From NCBI GenBank assembly GCA_032881465.1, contig CP126168.1:3411501-3475500 (forward strand): DNA of 64,000 nt, read 5' to 3'. The translations under genes were made by a program, and so were the position numbers. The stretch comes from Parvibaculaceae bacterium PLY_AMNH_Bact1 (GTDB lineage: Bacteria > Pseudomonadota > Alphaproteobacteria > Parvibaculales > Parvibaculaceae). The notes below the pieces were generated by a model, which saw nothing but the letters and a program-made list of their open reading frames with translations, was not told the DNA's origin and did not search any database. Of this stretch, positions 9,431 through 16,843 are shown one piece after another; the stretch's first letter is position 1, and the number at the start of each line of letters is the position of its first letter.

Positions 9431-9616
9431 ATGGACGCATCAAGCATTGCAACAGCGGCTGTCGCACAACAGGCAGCACAAACGCAGACAACGCTTCAAA
9501 ATGCCGCTCTGAAGCAGGCAGCCAAGGCCGACCAGGAACTGATTGCCGTGATCCAGGAAGTTGTTGCGAGCGCACCCCCACCCGGTACGGGTAATGCCGT
9601 AGACATTAGCGCCTAA
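9431..9616 (+). CDS. Small YjfB-like putative motility protein, copy 1 (61 aa)
   Basis: Short, Ala/Gln-rich, probably helical protein with a Pro-rich hinge (SAPPPGTGNAVDISA) at the end. This fits the small YjfB family, annotated as putative motility proteins on the basis of context in other bacteria; the assignment here is tentative. The start ATG follows AGGGGCTAAAG. The downstream copy shares the same layout: a helical body with repeated Ala, Gln and Lys, then PPPPGTG and Val-Asp. No flagellar gene is nearby in the window. Confidence 0.65.
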   Translation: MDASSIATAAVAQQAAQTQTTLQNAALKQAAKADQELIAVIQEVVASAPPPGTGNAVDISA

Positions 9617-9717
9617 GCCGCAATTTCATTCAAACTGTCCCTGCCTGAAGAGCTGTTTCGCAAGAGATGGCCCCTTAACCTGTTGGGAACATCCACAACA
9701 GTTTGAGAGCCTTGCCT

Positions 9718-9894
9718 ATGAGTTCTATCGCTGGTGCAACCCTGAACAAAGCCCAGACACAGCTTTCGGTTTCCTCAGTCGTCTTGAAAAAGACGTTCGA
9801 AGCGGATCAGAAATTTGCCGACACCATTGACGAAGCAGCGAACCGGCCTCCCCCGCCCCCCGGCACCGGGAAAATTGTCGACAAAAGCGTCTGA
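9718..9894 (+). CDS. Small YjfB-like putative motility protein, copy 2 (58 aa)
   Basis: Paralogue of the preceding gene: MSSIAGATLNKAQTQLSVSS, a helical middle, and the same C-terminal signature (RPPPPPGTGKIVDKSV). The start ATG at 9718 is preferred over an upstream TTG at 9703, because the ATG gives the family-like length; the ribosome site is weak. A strong terminator follows within 20 bases. The pair looks like an ancient tandem duplication that kept the terminal PPGTG motif while the body diverged. Confidence 0.6.
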   Translation: MSSIAGATLNKAQTQLSVSSVVLKKTFEADQKFADTIDEAANRPPPPPGTGKIVDKSV

Positions 9895-9911
9895 CGGTAA
9901 GCTCGCGCAAC

Positions 9912-9948
9912 AAAAAAGCCCCGGTGTTTCCACCGGGGCTTTTCCTTT
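9912..9948. terminator. Bidirectional intrinsic terminator
   Basis: A stem of AAAAGCCCCGG and CCGGGGCTTTT around an 8-base loop, with A-rich bases on the left and T-rich bases on the right. It can end the YjfB-like genes on the plus strand and the SDR gene, which stops at 9966, on the minus strand. Confidence 0.85.
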
Positions 9949-9965
9949 TTAGCAATCGAAGCCGA

Positions 9966-10748
9966 TCAGCGTGGGGCCATACGGATAGCGCCATCAAGAC
10001 GGACGTCTTCACCGTTCATGTAGCTGTTCGTGACCATAAGCTTCGCAAGCGCCGCGTACTCATCAGGATCACCAAGACGTGGTGGGTATGGTACCTGCAT
10101 GCCCAGAGCCTGCTTCACCTGCTCAGGAGCAGCTGCAAGCAGAGGCGTGTTGAAGATACCTGGCAGGATCGTGTTGACCCGAATGCCTTCACGGGAAAGG
10201 TCACGAGCGATTGGCAATGTCATGCCAACAACACCACCCTTAGACGCTGAATAAGCAGCCTGGCCAATCTGACCATCTTCTGCCGCAACAGAGGCAGTGT
10301 TTACAATCGCGCCACGCTCGCCGCCGTCCAGCGGGTCAAGTGACATCATGCCAGCAGCAGACTTAGCAATGCAGCGGAACGTACCCACCAGATTGATCTG
10401 GATGATGAGGTTGAACGCATCAAGCGGGAAGTGCTTGATCTCACCGGTTTCTTTGTTCCGGCTAGCTGTTTTGATCGCATTACCCGTACCTGCACAATTG
10501 ATCAGGATCCGCTCCTGGCCAACAGCAGCGCGGGCTTTTTCAAAGCCTGCATCGACAGTCGCTTCGTCGGTAACGTTCACATTGCAGAAAACGCCGCCAA
10601 GCTCTTTAGCAACCGCTTCGCCTTTTTCTTCGTTCATGTCGAAGATCGCGATTTTCACGCCGTCAGCCGCAAGAGCGCGGGCTGTGGCTTCACCAAGACC
10701 AGACGCACCACCGGTGACGACTGCACTAATTCCAGAATCGAGCTTCAT
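9966..10748 (-). CDS. SDR oxidoreductase, 3-hydroxyacyl-CoA dehydrogenase type (260 aa)
   Basis: Classical short-chain dehydrogenase. The NAD-binding TGGASGLGEATARAL, Asp in IFDMNEE (prefers NAD), NCAG, the catalytic Ser in NTASVAAEDGQ and YSASKGG (Tyr and Lys) are all present. The 'AEDGQIGQAAYSASKGGVVGMTLPIARDL' style segment, seen here in parts, and the 'GIFNTPLL' loop match the HSD17B10/FadB2 type that oxidises 3-hydroxyacyl-CoA in beta-oxidation. A GGGAGATAGCCC ribosome site precedes the ATG. It stands alone, divergent from the DUF1232 gene. Confidence 0.9.
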   Translation of the reverse strand: MKLDSGISAVVTGGASGLGEATARALAADGVKIAIFDMNEEKGEAVAKELGGVFCNVNVTDEATVDAGFEKARAAVGQERILINCAGTGNAIKTASRNKETGEIKHFPLDAFNLIIQINLVGTFRCIAKSAAGMMSLDPLDGGERGAIVNTASVAAEDGQIGQAAYSASKGGVVGMTLPIARDLSREGIRVNTILPGIFNTPLLAAAPEQVKQALGMQVPYPPRLGDPDEYAALAKLMVTNSYMNGEDVRLDGAIRMAPR

Positions 10749-10962
10749 GGGCTATCTCCCTGTTTCGCGCCACTTTGCCCCATTCGGGTGCTCTCCCGCC
10801 TCAATAGCGGTCATTTGGCGCCGATCATCAAATTCTGCGGCGGATGTAACAGGTTTTTAGCCCCAAAAGCGAGCCCTGAAGCGGAATTTGCCGTGCAAAA
10901 AAGCCCTGACGCAGGGTCGGCCTTGCCTTGCATCTGCCAAAATTTCTGCCCATCTTGGGTTC

Positions 10963-11373
10963 ATGACTGAACAACGCGCCCAAAGCACAACGGCTCCCGA
11001 TTTCGGCTCGAAGGATATTCAGCTTCCCGCCGTCATGGCCCGTAATGAAAAACGGGTCCGCTTCAGCTTCTGGAAGAAGATGCTGAAAGTGGGCGGCCGC
11101 ATCCCTTTTGCTGAAGAAGCAGCCAGCGCCTATTTCTGTGCAATCGATAGGCGCACCCCAACGCGGGTCCGCGCAACGCTCCTGGCAGCCCTTGCCTATT
11201 TCGTTCTGCCTACAGATGTGGTGCCCGATTTTATCGCCGCGGTGGGCTTTACCGATGACGCAACCGTCCTCTTAACAGCGCTCGGCATCGTTCAAACACA
11301 CATCAAGCCGCAGCACGCAGAGCAAGCGCGACGCGCCCTCGGTATTTCAGAGCCCAACACCAAAGACGGTTAA
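10963..11373 (+). CDS. DUF1232 (YkvA) family membrane protein (136 aa)
   Basis: Small protein with one or two hydrophobic segments in the DUF1232 core, marked by LAALAYFVLPTDVVPDFI followed by GFTDDATVLLTAL. The family is widespread and of unknown function; its core resembles a re-entrant helical hairpin. The start ATG at 10963 (MTEQRAQ) is taken instead of a longer in-frame opening because the upstream part has no family similarity. The last codon overlaps the stop of the convergent transporter gene by 4 bases. Confidence 0.85.
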   Translation: MTEQRAQSTTAPDFGSKDIQLPAVMARNEKRVRFSFWKKMLKVGGRIPFAEEAASAYFCAIDRRTPTRVRATLLAALAYFVLPTDVVPDFIAAVGFTDDATVLLTALGIVQTHIKPQHAEQARRALGISEPNTKDG

Positions 11374-12338
11374 GCGTCCGGTCCCATCCGCGCCTCTGGC
11401 TTTGGGGTATCTGCAGCCGCTCGCTCAACCCTACCCGCTTGCGCTTCACGTCGCACAATGTAGAGCGACGCACCGACAATGGTGAGCGCACCAATGACGG
11501 TATAAATGTCGGGAACATCGGCAAAGATGAAGAAGCCCGCCATAGCCGCAAAGATAAGCGACGTGTACTCGAACGGCGCCACAGCTGTTGTCTCTCCAAC
11601 CGCATAGCCACGAATAAAGCAATTATGGGCTGATGCCCCGATGACACCAACCAGGACAAGAAGAAAATACTCAAACGCCGTTGGCGGCACCCAATTGAGA
11701 ATGGCGGGCACAACAGCCACAAGCGTTCCAACAAAGCCCGTGTAAAACATGAGCGTTACCGGGCTGTCATAGCGCGAGACGATCTTCACCAGCACAGTTG
11801 CAAACGCCACCAGCGCCGCTCCCGCAAGTGCAACCAGCGCCGCAGGCTCGATGTCGCCCGTTGGGCGCAGCATAATGAGAACACCCAGGAACCCAACCGC
11901 CATCGCTGCAATGCGGCGGCCTCCAACCACTTCTTTCAAAAACAGAATGGCAAGCGGCACAAGAAAGAGCCCACGCGCGAAATTGAGCGACTGGGCGTCC
12001 GCGAGCGGCATGTTGGCGACTGCATAAAAGCCGCAGAACATGGCAAGTGTCCCTACAACACCCCGGAGTAATTGCAGCGGTAAAACTTTCGTCTTGATGC
12101 CACCTGCGCCAACACCTGCACGCAACAGAAGCGGCAGAATGGCAAGCAAACCAAAGAAGGCGCGGGCAAGCGAAACCTGAAACGGGTCTAACCTCTGTCC
12201 CAAATGTTTTGCAATTGTCTGCATCACAGTGAATAGCGCAGCAGACGCCAAGAGCCAGAGCGCACCCTGCACATTGGGTGCAAGTGCTAAAAAGCGGGCC
12301 TGAGTGGCCCGCGCTCTGTTGGGTGCATCTTCTGTCAC
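11370..12338 (-). CDS. EamA/DMT-superfamily transporter (322 aa)
   Basis: Ten hydrophobic helices in two EamA repeats, with short loops and a polar C-terminal tail. EamA proteins export or import small metabolites, often amino acids or S-adenosylmethionine; the substrate cannot be inferred. The motif 'SLARAFFGLLAILPLL' in repeat 1 and 'PFEYTSLIFAAMAGFFIFADVP' style in repeat 2 are typical. The start is GTG at 12338. It shares a four-base overlap with the convergent DUF1232 gene and no intrinsic terminator separates the two. Confidence 0.88.
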   Translation of the reverse strand: MTEDAPNRARATQARFLALAPNVQGALWLLASAALFTVMQTIAKHLGQRLDPFQVSLARAFFGLLAILPLLLRAGVGAGGIKTKVLPLQLLRGVVGTLAMFCGFYAVANMPLADAQSLNFARGLFLVPLAILFLKEVVGGRRIAAMAVGFLGVLIMLRPTGDIEPAALVALAGAALVAFATVLVKIVSRYDSPVTLMFYTGFVGTLVAVVPAILNWVPPTAFEYFLLVLVGVIGASAHNCFIRGYAVGETTAVAPFEYTSLIFAAMAGFFIFADVPDIYTVIGALTIVGASLYIVRREAQAGRVERAAADTPKPEARMGPDA

Positions 12339-12505
12339 GAAAAGACTTTCTCATATCCGCAAACCCAAATGGGCATCGCGAAGTACCCTGAATGTAGGGG
12401 TCTCATGGCCTTCGCGCAAATTGGTTCCCTGACAACATTGCCGATTAGTCTTGCGAGTGAGCCCGTCAGCGCCAACCTTCAGGTCAAACAACAAAGGAAT
12501 TTGTG

Positions 12506-12925
12506 ATGCAAGACTCCCTCAAAAATATGCTTCGAGACGGCATAGTTCTTTCGCCCTACGGCAAGCTTCTCGGCATGGAGCCTGTCACCCTCGAAGAAGA
12601 TCATGTCGTCGTCGCCATGCCGTTTAAAAACGACATCACCACTGTCGGAGACATGGTCCATGGCGGCGCCATCGCGTCACTGGTAGACGTCGCGGCAACA
12701 GGCGCATTCTGGGCGCTGAAGGAACCGCCCAAGAATCCCCGGGGCACAACCATTGGTTTCTCGATCAATTATCTAGATGCAGGCCGCGCCCAGACCCTCA
12801 CCGCTGATGCGCGGGTCATTCGTCGGGGCGGGTCTATCTGCGTCGGCTCAGTAGACGTGACTGATGAAGCGGGCACACCTGTCGCCCACGCCACCGTCAC
12901 GTACAAACTGTCCAAGGATCGCTAG
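12506..12925 (+). CDS. PaaI-family acyl-CoA thioesterase (139 aa)
   Basis: Single hotdog-fold domain. The 'HGGAIASLVDVAATGAFW' helix carries the Asp of PaaI-type thioesterases, and the strands 'TTIGFSINYLDAG' and 'VTDEAGTPVAHATVTYKL' complete the fold. The enzyme hydrolyses acyl- or aryl-CoA thioesters in the cytosol; the preferred acyl group is unknown. A GTG lies one codon before the ATG, but the ATG at 12506 is placed correctly behind AAAGGA. A palindromic repeat begins right at the stop codon. Confidence 0.9.
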   Translation: MQDSLKNMLRDGIVLSPYGKLLGMEPVTLEEDHVVVAMPFKNDITTVGDMVHGGAIASLVDVAATGAFWALKEPPKNPRGTTIGFSINYLDAGRAQTLTADARVIRRGGSICVGSVDVTDEAGTPVAHATVTYKLSKDR

Positions 12926-12981
12926 AGCATTTTCAGCCAAAAGTTGCAGACTTTTGCGGTTCGAAAATGCGGCAAAAAGAA
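12924..12981. repeat. Intergenic hairpin repeat, copy A
   Basis: GAGCATTTT and AAAATGCGG form the outer arms, with AAAGT and ACTTT forming an inner stem. It sits between the thioesterase stop and the stop of the convergent serine hydrolase gene. The sequence after it (AAAAGCCTAGCGCG) is nearly the same as after copy B. Such elements are frequent in alphaproteobacterial intergenic DNA and may act as terminators or RNA-processing sites. Confidence 0.8.
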
Positions 12982-12986
12982 AAAGC

Positions 12987-14228
12987 CTAGCGCGTCCAGC
13001 AGCCGCTCGCATTTGAGCGATAGCCGAGCGACTTATAGGCCGCATCGATCAGAGACTGCCCGCGATCATTGAGGAGAATGCCAACGCCCATCCGGTTCAT
13101 ATTGTAACCAAAGGACATGGCGTTCTCCGGATCAGCAAACCCGATTGAACCGCCCATCCCCACATGACCGAAGGCAGACTCAGACATAAGCGCAGAGGCG
13201 TCCGGTGTATTGGGCAAAGCGCGATTGTCCATACTCTTCATAAAGCCAAGCGCAAAACGCGAGGCGATAAGGAGGGTCGCATCTTCATGCGTCCCCATGG
13301 AAATACGGCCCATACGCGCCAGCGTATCCGGTCCCATCAGTTTCACACCGTTATGCTCGCCGCCATTGGCGAGCGGCGCATACATGCCTGCAAGCCCACG
13401 TCCATTGGTAATGCCATTCGCAGATCCGATCTCGGCCGCATGAGCTTCGCGCGAGTTAAAGTTGAACCCACCTCCATTCAACAGAAAGAGTGACGCAGGC
13501 GATGTTGGGTCCGTCATCACGGCCTGGGTAAATTTGCTGAGCGGCGCATCCGCATCCGGCAAGGTTGGGATCATATCTGCAATGCGCGGTTCAATGCTTT
13601 CTGGCGTCCCGATCCAGAAGTCGAGACCCAAAGGCCCCGCCACTTCGTCGGCAAAATATTGCCCCAAACGTTTGCCCGCAGCGCGGTGAACAAGCTCACC
13701 CACGGTCCAGGCAAAGGTGACGCCATGATACCCGTTGCGAGTGCCAGGTACCCAGAACGCTTCTTCGTTTTGCACCAAGTCGACCATATATTCATAGTCG
13801 TTGTAGCCGCCTTCTTTCACCTGGGGGCGCACATGGGGCACACCTGCAGAGTGATCAAGCATCATGGCAACAGTCGTCTCTTCTTTCCCGTTGCAGGCAT
13901 ATTCCGGCCAATAGTCTGCGACCTTTGCATTCAGGTTGAGCTTGCCCTGATCTACAAGCATGTTGGCACAAAGCGCTGTCGCGCCCTTGGTACAGGAGAA
14001 GACAATCGAGACTGTGTCTTCTTCCCAGTCGGCGCCGTCGCGTTTTTTCTTGCCCCCCCAAAGATCGACGACCTTTTCGCCTTCAATGGTGATCGCTACA
14101 TTGGCACCGACTTCATCCCGAGAGGTCAGGTTTTCGACAAAGGCCTCCACCACACCCGCGAATTTTTCATCACACACGCCTCTGACCGTGCCGCCAGGGG
14201 TGCTTTCGCTGATTGATGTGAGGCCCAT
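12987..14228 (-). CDS. Beta-lactamase-fold serine hydrolase/esterase (413 aa)
   Basis: Class C beta-lactamase-like protein of the EstB/carboxylesterase type. SxxK is seen as SCTKG (Ser78, Lys81). The 'MLDHSAGVPH' block and the Tyr in NGYHGVTFAWT, in the place of the usual YxN, follow, and 'HVGMGGSIGFADPE' replaces the KTG box. No signal peptide, so it probably acts in the cytosol, which argues for an esterase and against a beta-lactamase. It lies 36 bases downstream of the RidA gene on the same strand, likely in one operon with RidA and the SGNH-fold protein. Confidence 0.9.
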   Translation of the reverse strand: MGLTSISESTPGGTVRGVCDEKFAGVVEAFVENLTSRDEVGANVAITIEGEKVVDLWGGKKKRDGADWEEDTVSIVFSCTKGATALCANMLVDQGKLNLNAKVADYWPEYACNGKEETTVAMMLDHSAGVPHVRPQVKEGGYNDYEYMVDLVQNEEAFWVPGTRNGYHGVTFAWTVGELVHRAAGKRLGQYFADEVAGPLGLDFWIGTPESIEPRIADMIPTLPDADAPLSKFTQAVMTDPTSPASLFLLNGGGFNFNSREAHAAEIGSANGITNGRGLAGMYAPLANGGEHNGVKLMGPDTLARMGRISMGTHEDATLLIASRFALGFMKSMDNRALPNTPDASALMSESAFGHVGMGGSIGFADPENAMSFGYNMNRMGVGILLNDRGQSLIDAAYKSLGYRSNASGCWTR

Positions 14229-14264
14229 GTCGTTTCTCCCGTTCTATTTTCTAGTTCTTGTTCT

Positions 14265-14654
14265 TTAGATGTGTGCAATGACCTTAATCTCAACCACTGC
14301 ACCGGGGATCGCAAGCTCCGTCGTTCCCACCGCTGTCCATGCAGGATAGGGCTCTTTCACATAACGGTCTTTTACACCGATAAATTCCTGAATGTGCGAG
14401 CCTAGACCGATATGGAACGTCGTGATTTCAACAATATCGTCGAAAGTCGCCCCTGCTTCCTTAAGCACAAGCCCAACACTTTCAAATGCAAGCGTAAACT
14501 GCTCATCAAGGTTTTCAGGTGATTTGCCGTCGGGTCCGATGCCAATCTGACCGGACGCATAGACGCGATTGTCGATCACGGTGGCTGGGGCAAAGTGGAA
14601 CACATCATAGTTTGTTTTCATGGCCTCAGGGACAACGGTCTTAAAATTGCTCAT
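14265..14654 (-). CDS. RidA-family protein (129 aa)
   Basis: Member of the RidA/YjgF/UK114 superfamily, trimeric proteins that hydrolyse reactive enamine/imine intermediates. The 'VYASGQIGIGPDG' strand, 'VGLVLKEAGATFDDIVEITTFHIG' helix region and 'YPAWTAVGTTELAIPGAVVEIKVIA' end are typical. Arg of the archetypal active site (…RxxV) is not clearly present: the 'YPAWTAVG' loop has Trp-Thr where RidA proper has Ala-Arg, so this may belong to a Rid subfamily without deaminase activity. It overlaps the upstream SGNH-fold gene by 14 bases, and GGAGGAACCC precedes the ATG. Confidence 0.85.
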   Translation of the reverse strand: MSNFKTVVPEAMKTNYDVFHFAPATVIDNRVYASGQIGIGPDGKSPENLDEQFTLAFESVGLVLKEAGATFDDIVEITTFHIGLGSHIQEFIGVKDRYVKEPYPAWTAVGTTELAIPGAVVEIKVIAHI

Positions 14655-15384
14655 TGGGTTCCTCCAGCAGATTGGATTGGGGTGAATTAAAGCGTCGCAA
14701 CAGGAGCGGCTTCAAACGTGATGAGAGCAGGCTGTAACCTTCTGGCGAAAGTGACAGCCCGTCCCAGCGAAAGATCTCATCGCGCATCTCTTCATCTTCC
14801 GTGAACATGAGAGATGCGACATCAAGGTAGATCACATCATCGCGCGCCGCCGCAAACGCTTCGATAAGACCATTGGCCCTTTTGGCCCCGAACCATCTGG
14901 CCGCCCGCATGGGCGACGGCCGAATAGAAATAAAGATAACAGGGGCCGAAACTTCATGCGCACGGAGCGCAGAAAGAAACACCTTAAAACCCCCAAGCAG
15001 TTCCTCAGGAGTGCGACCTTGAACATCTGCCATATCTTCTGCGCCAGCGATGACCACGACGGCGCGCGGTTGATACGGTTTGATGATGCGTGCTGCAAAA
15101 TAGGTGAGATGATCCAGATAGGCCCCGCCAAAACCCCGGTTCAAAACCGGCAGCGGCGCCATGTCCTCTTCCAGCGTCTCCCAGAGGCGCACATCTCGCC
15201 CGCCCACAAAGACGATGCCGCCCTTCGGCGGCGGATTGGACACGTCCTGGCGCTCAAACTCTGAAATTTCGCCAGCCCAATAGTCTGGGCTACTGGATGC
15301 CAGCAACACATAAACCAGAAAGGCGAAAAGGAGCACGACAAAAACAGCAGCAGCAATACCGAGACGAATAAGTGTCTCCCGCAT
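14641..15384 (-). CDS. Membrane-anchored SGNH-fold protein lacking catalytic residues (247 aa)
   Basis: One N-terminal membrane helix (LGIAAAVFVVLLFAFLVYVLLA), then a periplasmic GDSL/SGNH-like domain. The fold is clear from 'GGIVFVGG…VRLWETL', 'VLNRGFGGAYL', 'YQPRAVVVIAG', 'ISIRPSPMRAARW' and 'DGLSLSPEGYSLL'. The enzymes of this subgroup carry the nucleophile Ser in the VFVGSSSIRLW loop, Asn in AGDND and His in DGLHL. Here these are Arg63 (GGRDVRLW), Glu116 (AGAED) and Ser211 (DGLSL), so none of the three is retained. The protein is otherwise uninterrupted, which suggests a binding or structural role. It overlaps the RidA gene downstream. Confidence 0.85.
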   Translation of the reverse strand: MRETLIRLGIAAAVFVVLLFAFLVYVLLASSSPDYWAGEISEFERQDVSNPPPKGGIVFVGGRDVRLWETLEEDMAPLPVLNRGFGGAYLDHLTYFAARIIKPYQPRAVVVIAGAEDMADVQGRTPEELLGGFKVFLSALRAHEVSAPVIFISIRPSPMRAARWFGAKRANGLIEAFAAARDDVIYLDVASLMFTEDEEMRDEIFRWDGLSLSPEGYSLLSSRLKPLLLRRFNSPQSNLLEEPNEQF

Positions 15385-15410
15385 TACCCCTGCCTCTCTG
15401 TCTTTGTGTT

Positions 15411-15463
15411 AGAGCATTTCGAGCCAAAAGTTGACGGACTTTTGGCTCGAAAATGCGACCAAA
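15411..15463. repeat. Intergenic hairpin repeat, copy B
   Basis: A nearly perfect inverted repeat: GAGCATTTCGAGCCAAAAGT then ACTTTTGGCTCGAAAATGC around a five- to six-base centre. It lies a few bases beyond the stop codon of the minus-strand quinone-reductase-like gene (15472) and ahead of the SGNH gene start. It is the best-preserved copy of the family in this window and would form a stem of about 20 base pairs in RNA. Confidence 0.85.
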
Positions 15464-15471
15464 TAAAAGCC

Positions 15472-16476
15472 CTAGCGCTGAACAGTGAGAACAACTTTGC
15501 CCTTCACTTTTCGGCCACCCATGTCGGTAAGGGCATCGGCTGCGTTCTCAAGCGGATAGGTTGCTGAGATATGCGGCTTCAGCTGCCCTTTCTTGAACAT
15601 ATCCATTAGTTCCGCGAGATTTTCCTGATGCTCTGCAGGTTCCCGGCCCGTATAGGCGCCCCAGAACACACCGACAATCTGACAGTTCTTAAGCAGCGCC
15701 AGATTAAGAGGGATCTTAGGGATCGGGCCAGCTGCAAATCCGATTACCAGAAAACGTCCTTCCCAGGCCGTAGCGCGAAGGGCTGGCTCTGAATAGGAAC
15801 CGCCAACCGGATCATAGACAACATCGGCACCCTGGCCGCCCGTCAGCTCTTTAATCTTGTCGGAGAACGCTTTTTGTTCGTCGCGGCTCATCTCTCCAGA
15901 TGGATAAAGAATGGTCTCATCTGCGCCATGGTCACGACAGACCTGAAGCTTATCTTCAGTAGAAGCTGCAGCAATAACGCGCGCACCCATCGCTTTGCCA
16001 AGCTCAACAGCGGCAAGACCGACACCGCCCGCAGCACCCATCACGAGCAAGCTCTCGCCTGGCTGGATATTCGCACGGCGACGCAGCGCAAAATGCGATG
16101 TGCCATAGGTCATCAGGAACGCTGATCCGGTATTGTAATCCATCTCATCGGGGATTGGGGTGCAGCGAGCTTCGTCGACAACGATCTCTTCAACAAATCC
16201 ACCCCAGCCACAAGATCCGATCACGCGGTCGCCTTCTTTGACGTTTTTGACGCCTGGGCCAACTTTGGCCACCCGGCCCGCAACTTCGCCACCAGGGGCG
16301 AACGGAAGCGGCGGCTTGAACTGGTACTTGTTCTCAATGATCAACACATCTGGAAAATTGACCGACGCAGCATGCACTTCAATAAGAACCTGCCCCTCGC
16401 CAGGTTCCGGACTGGGCACATCTTCGATAACCAGGCTCTCTGGTGGACCATATTCTTTGCAAAGGACGGCTTTCAT
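15472..16476 (-). CDS. NADPH:quinone oxidoreductase-like MDR protein (334 aa)
   Basis: Zinc-free medium-chain dehydrogenase/reductase. The N-terminal GroES-like domain opens MKAVLCKEYGPPESL and contains 'HAASVNFPDVLIIENKYQ'. The nucleotide-binding domain has the 'VMGAAGGVGLAAVELGKAMGARVIAAAS' region with AAGGVG. Zinc-ligand Cys residues are absent, as expected for the QOR type. It reduces quinones or enals with NADPH; the substrate is unknown. Start at the ATG at 16476. Downstream is hairpin repeat B. Confidence 0.9.
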   Translation of the reverse strand: MKAVLCKEYGPPESLVIEDVPSPEPGEGQVLIEVHAASVNFPDVLIIENKYQFKPPLPFAPGGEVAGRVAKVGPGVKNVKEGDRVIGSCGWGGFVEEIVVDEARCTPIPDEMDYNTGSAFLMTYGTSHFALRRRANIQPGESLLVMGAAGGVGLAAVELGKAMGARVIAAASTEDKLQVCRDHGADETILYPSGEMSRDEQKAFSDKIKELTGGQGADVVYDPVGGSYSEPALRATAWEGRFLVIGFAAGPIPKIPLNLALLKNCQIVGVFWGAYTGREPAEHQENLAELMDMFKKGQLKPHISATYPLENAADALTDMGGRKVKGKVVLTVQR

Positions 16477-16646
16477 GTGACCGCGGCTCCCTGTTCTTTT
16501 GATTGCGTTGCCGACATCTTACCCATCGCCCGCCAAAGTGCCACCGGGCAGATGATCCGTCCTAAAACAAGACAGAGCGTCTCGAAACGAGGAGCCATCC
16601 AGCGCTCTATAGACAAAAAATCCGCAGTTTTTTGCCAGTTTTTGGT

Positions 16647-16662
16647 TGGCACAGTGCTCGCA
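16647..16662 (+). promoter_or_regulatory. Possible sigma-54-type promoter
   Basis: TGGCAC followed by TCGCA places GG and GC exactly 10 bases apart, as in -24/-12 promoters, with one mismatch to the TTGC half. Start of transcription would be near 16673. Single-site pattern matches of this kind are often chance. Confidence 0.25.
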
Positions 16663-16672
16663 CTCTTAGGGG

Positions 16673-16818
16673 CAAGACAGGATCAGGCACATTTGAGCGT
16701 TCAGCACCCGCTCACACCTACCTGGGAATTGCGCAGGACCGACCGCTGATGATCCTCATAGCCGTTGGTTCTAAGCAGGGGATACGGAGGCTTTCAGCAA
16801 TGGAAGCCTCCGTTTTTG
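16673..16818 (+). ncRNA. Candidate structured small RNA ending in an intrinsic terminator
   Basis: The interval is non-coding and ends in a strong hairpin (ACGGAGGCTT, ten-base loop, AAGCCTCCGT) followed by a T-rich run. The terminator points along the plus strand but no plus-strand gene lies upstream; the nearest upstream gene reads away from it. Inside, GAGCG/CGCTC, CCTG/CAGG, GGATCA/TGATCC and ACCGAC/GTTGGT could pair and give a compact fold. I do not recognise it as 6S, SRP, tmRNA or RNase P RNA. The 5' end is taken from the possible -24/-12 box and is uncertain. Confidence 0.35.
16784..16818 (+). terminator. Orphan intrinsic terminator
   Basis: Ten-base-pair stem ACGGAGGCTT/AAGCCTCCGT with loop TCAGCAATGG, then TTTTTGTTT. 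No coding sequence precedes it on this strand, so it most likely ends a small RNA or a long leader. Confidence 0.75.
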
Positions 16819-16843
16819 TTTGGCACCCCACACCTTCTGAAAC

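Larger units (their letters stand above)
16477..16843 (+). other. Gene-free 367-base interval holding a candidate small RNA
   Basis: No convincing coding frame on either strand. The right half holds a sigma-54-like box and an orphan intrinsic terminator, described separately. The left half presumably contains the minus-strand promoter of the MDR gene, which I cannot pinpoint. Confidence 0.6.

Noticed and set aside
12987-14228. Antibiotic-resistance beta-lactamase
   Set aside because: No signal peptide and no KTG box; the esterase-type family fits better.
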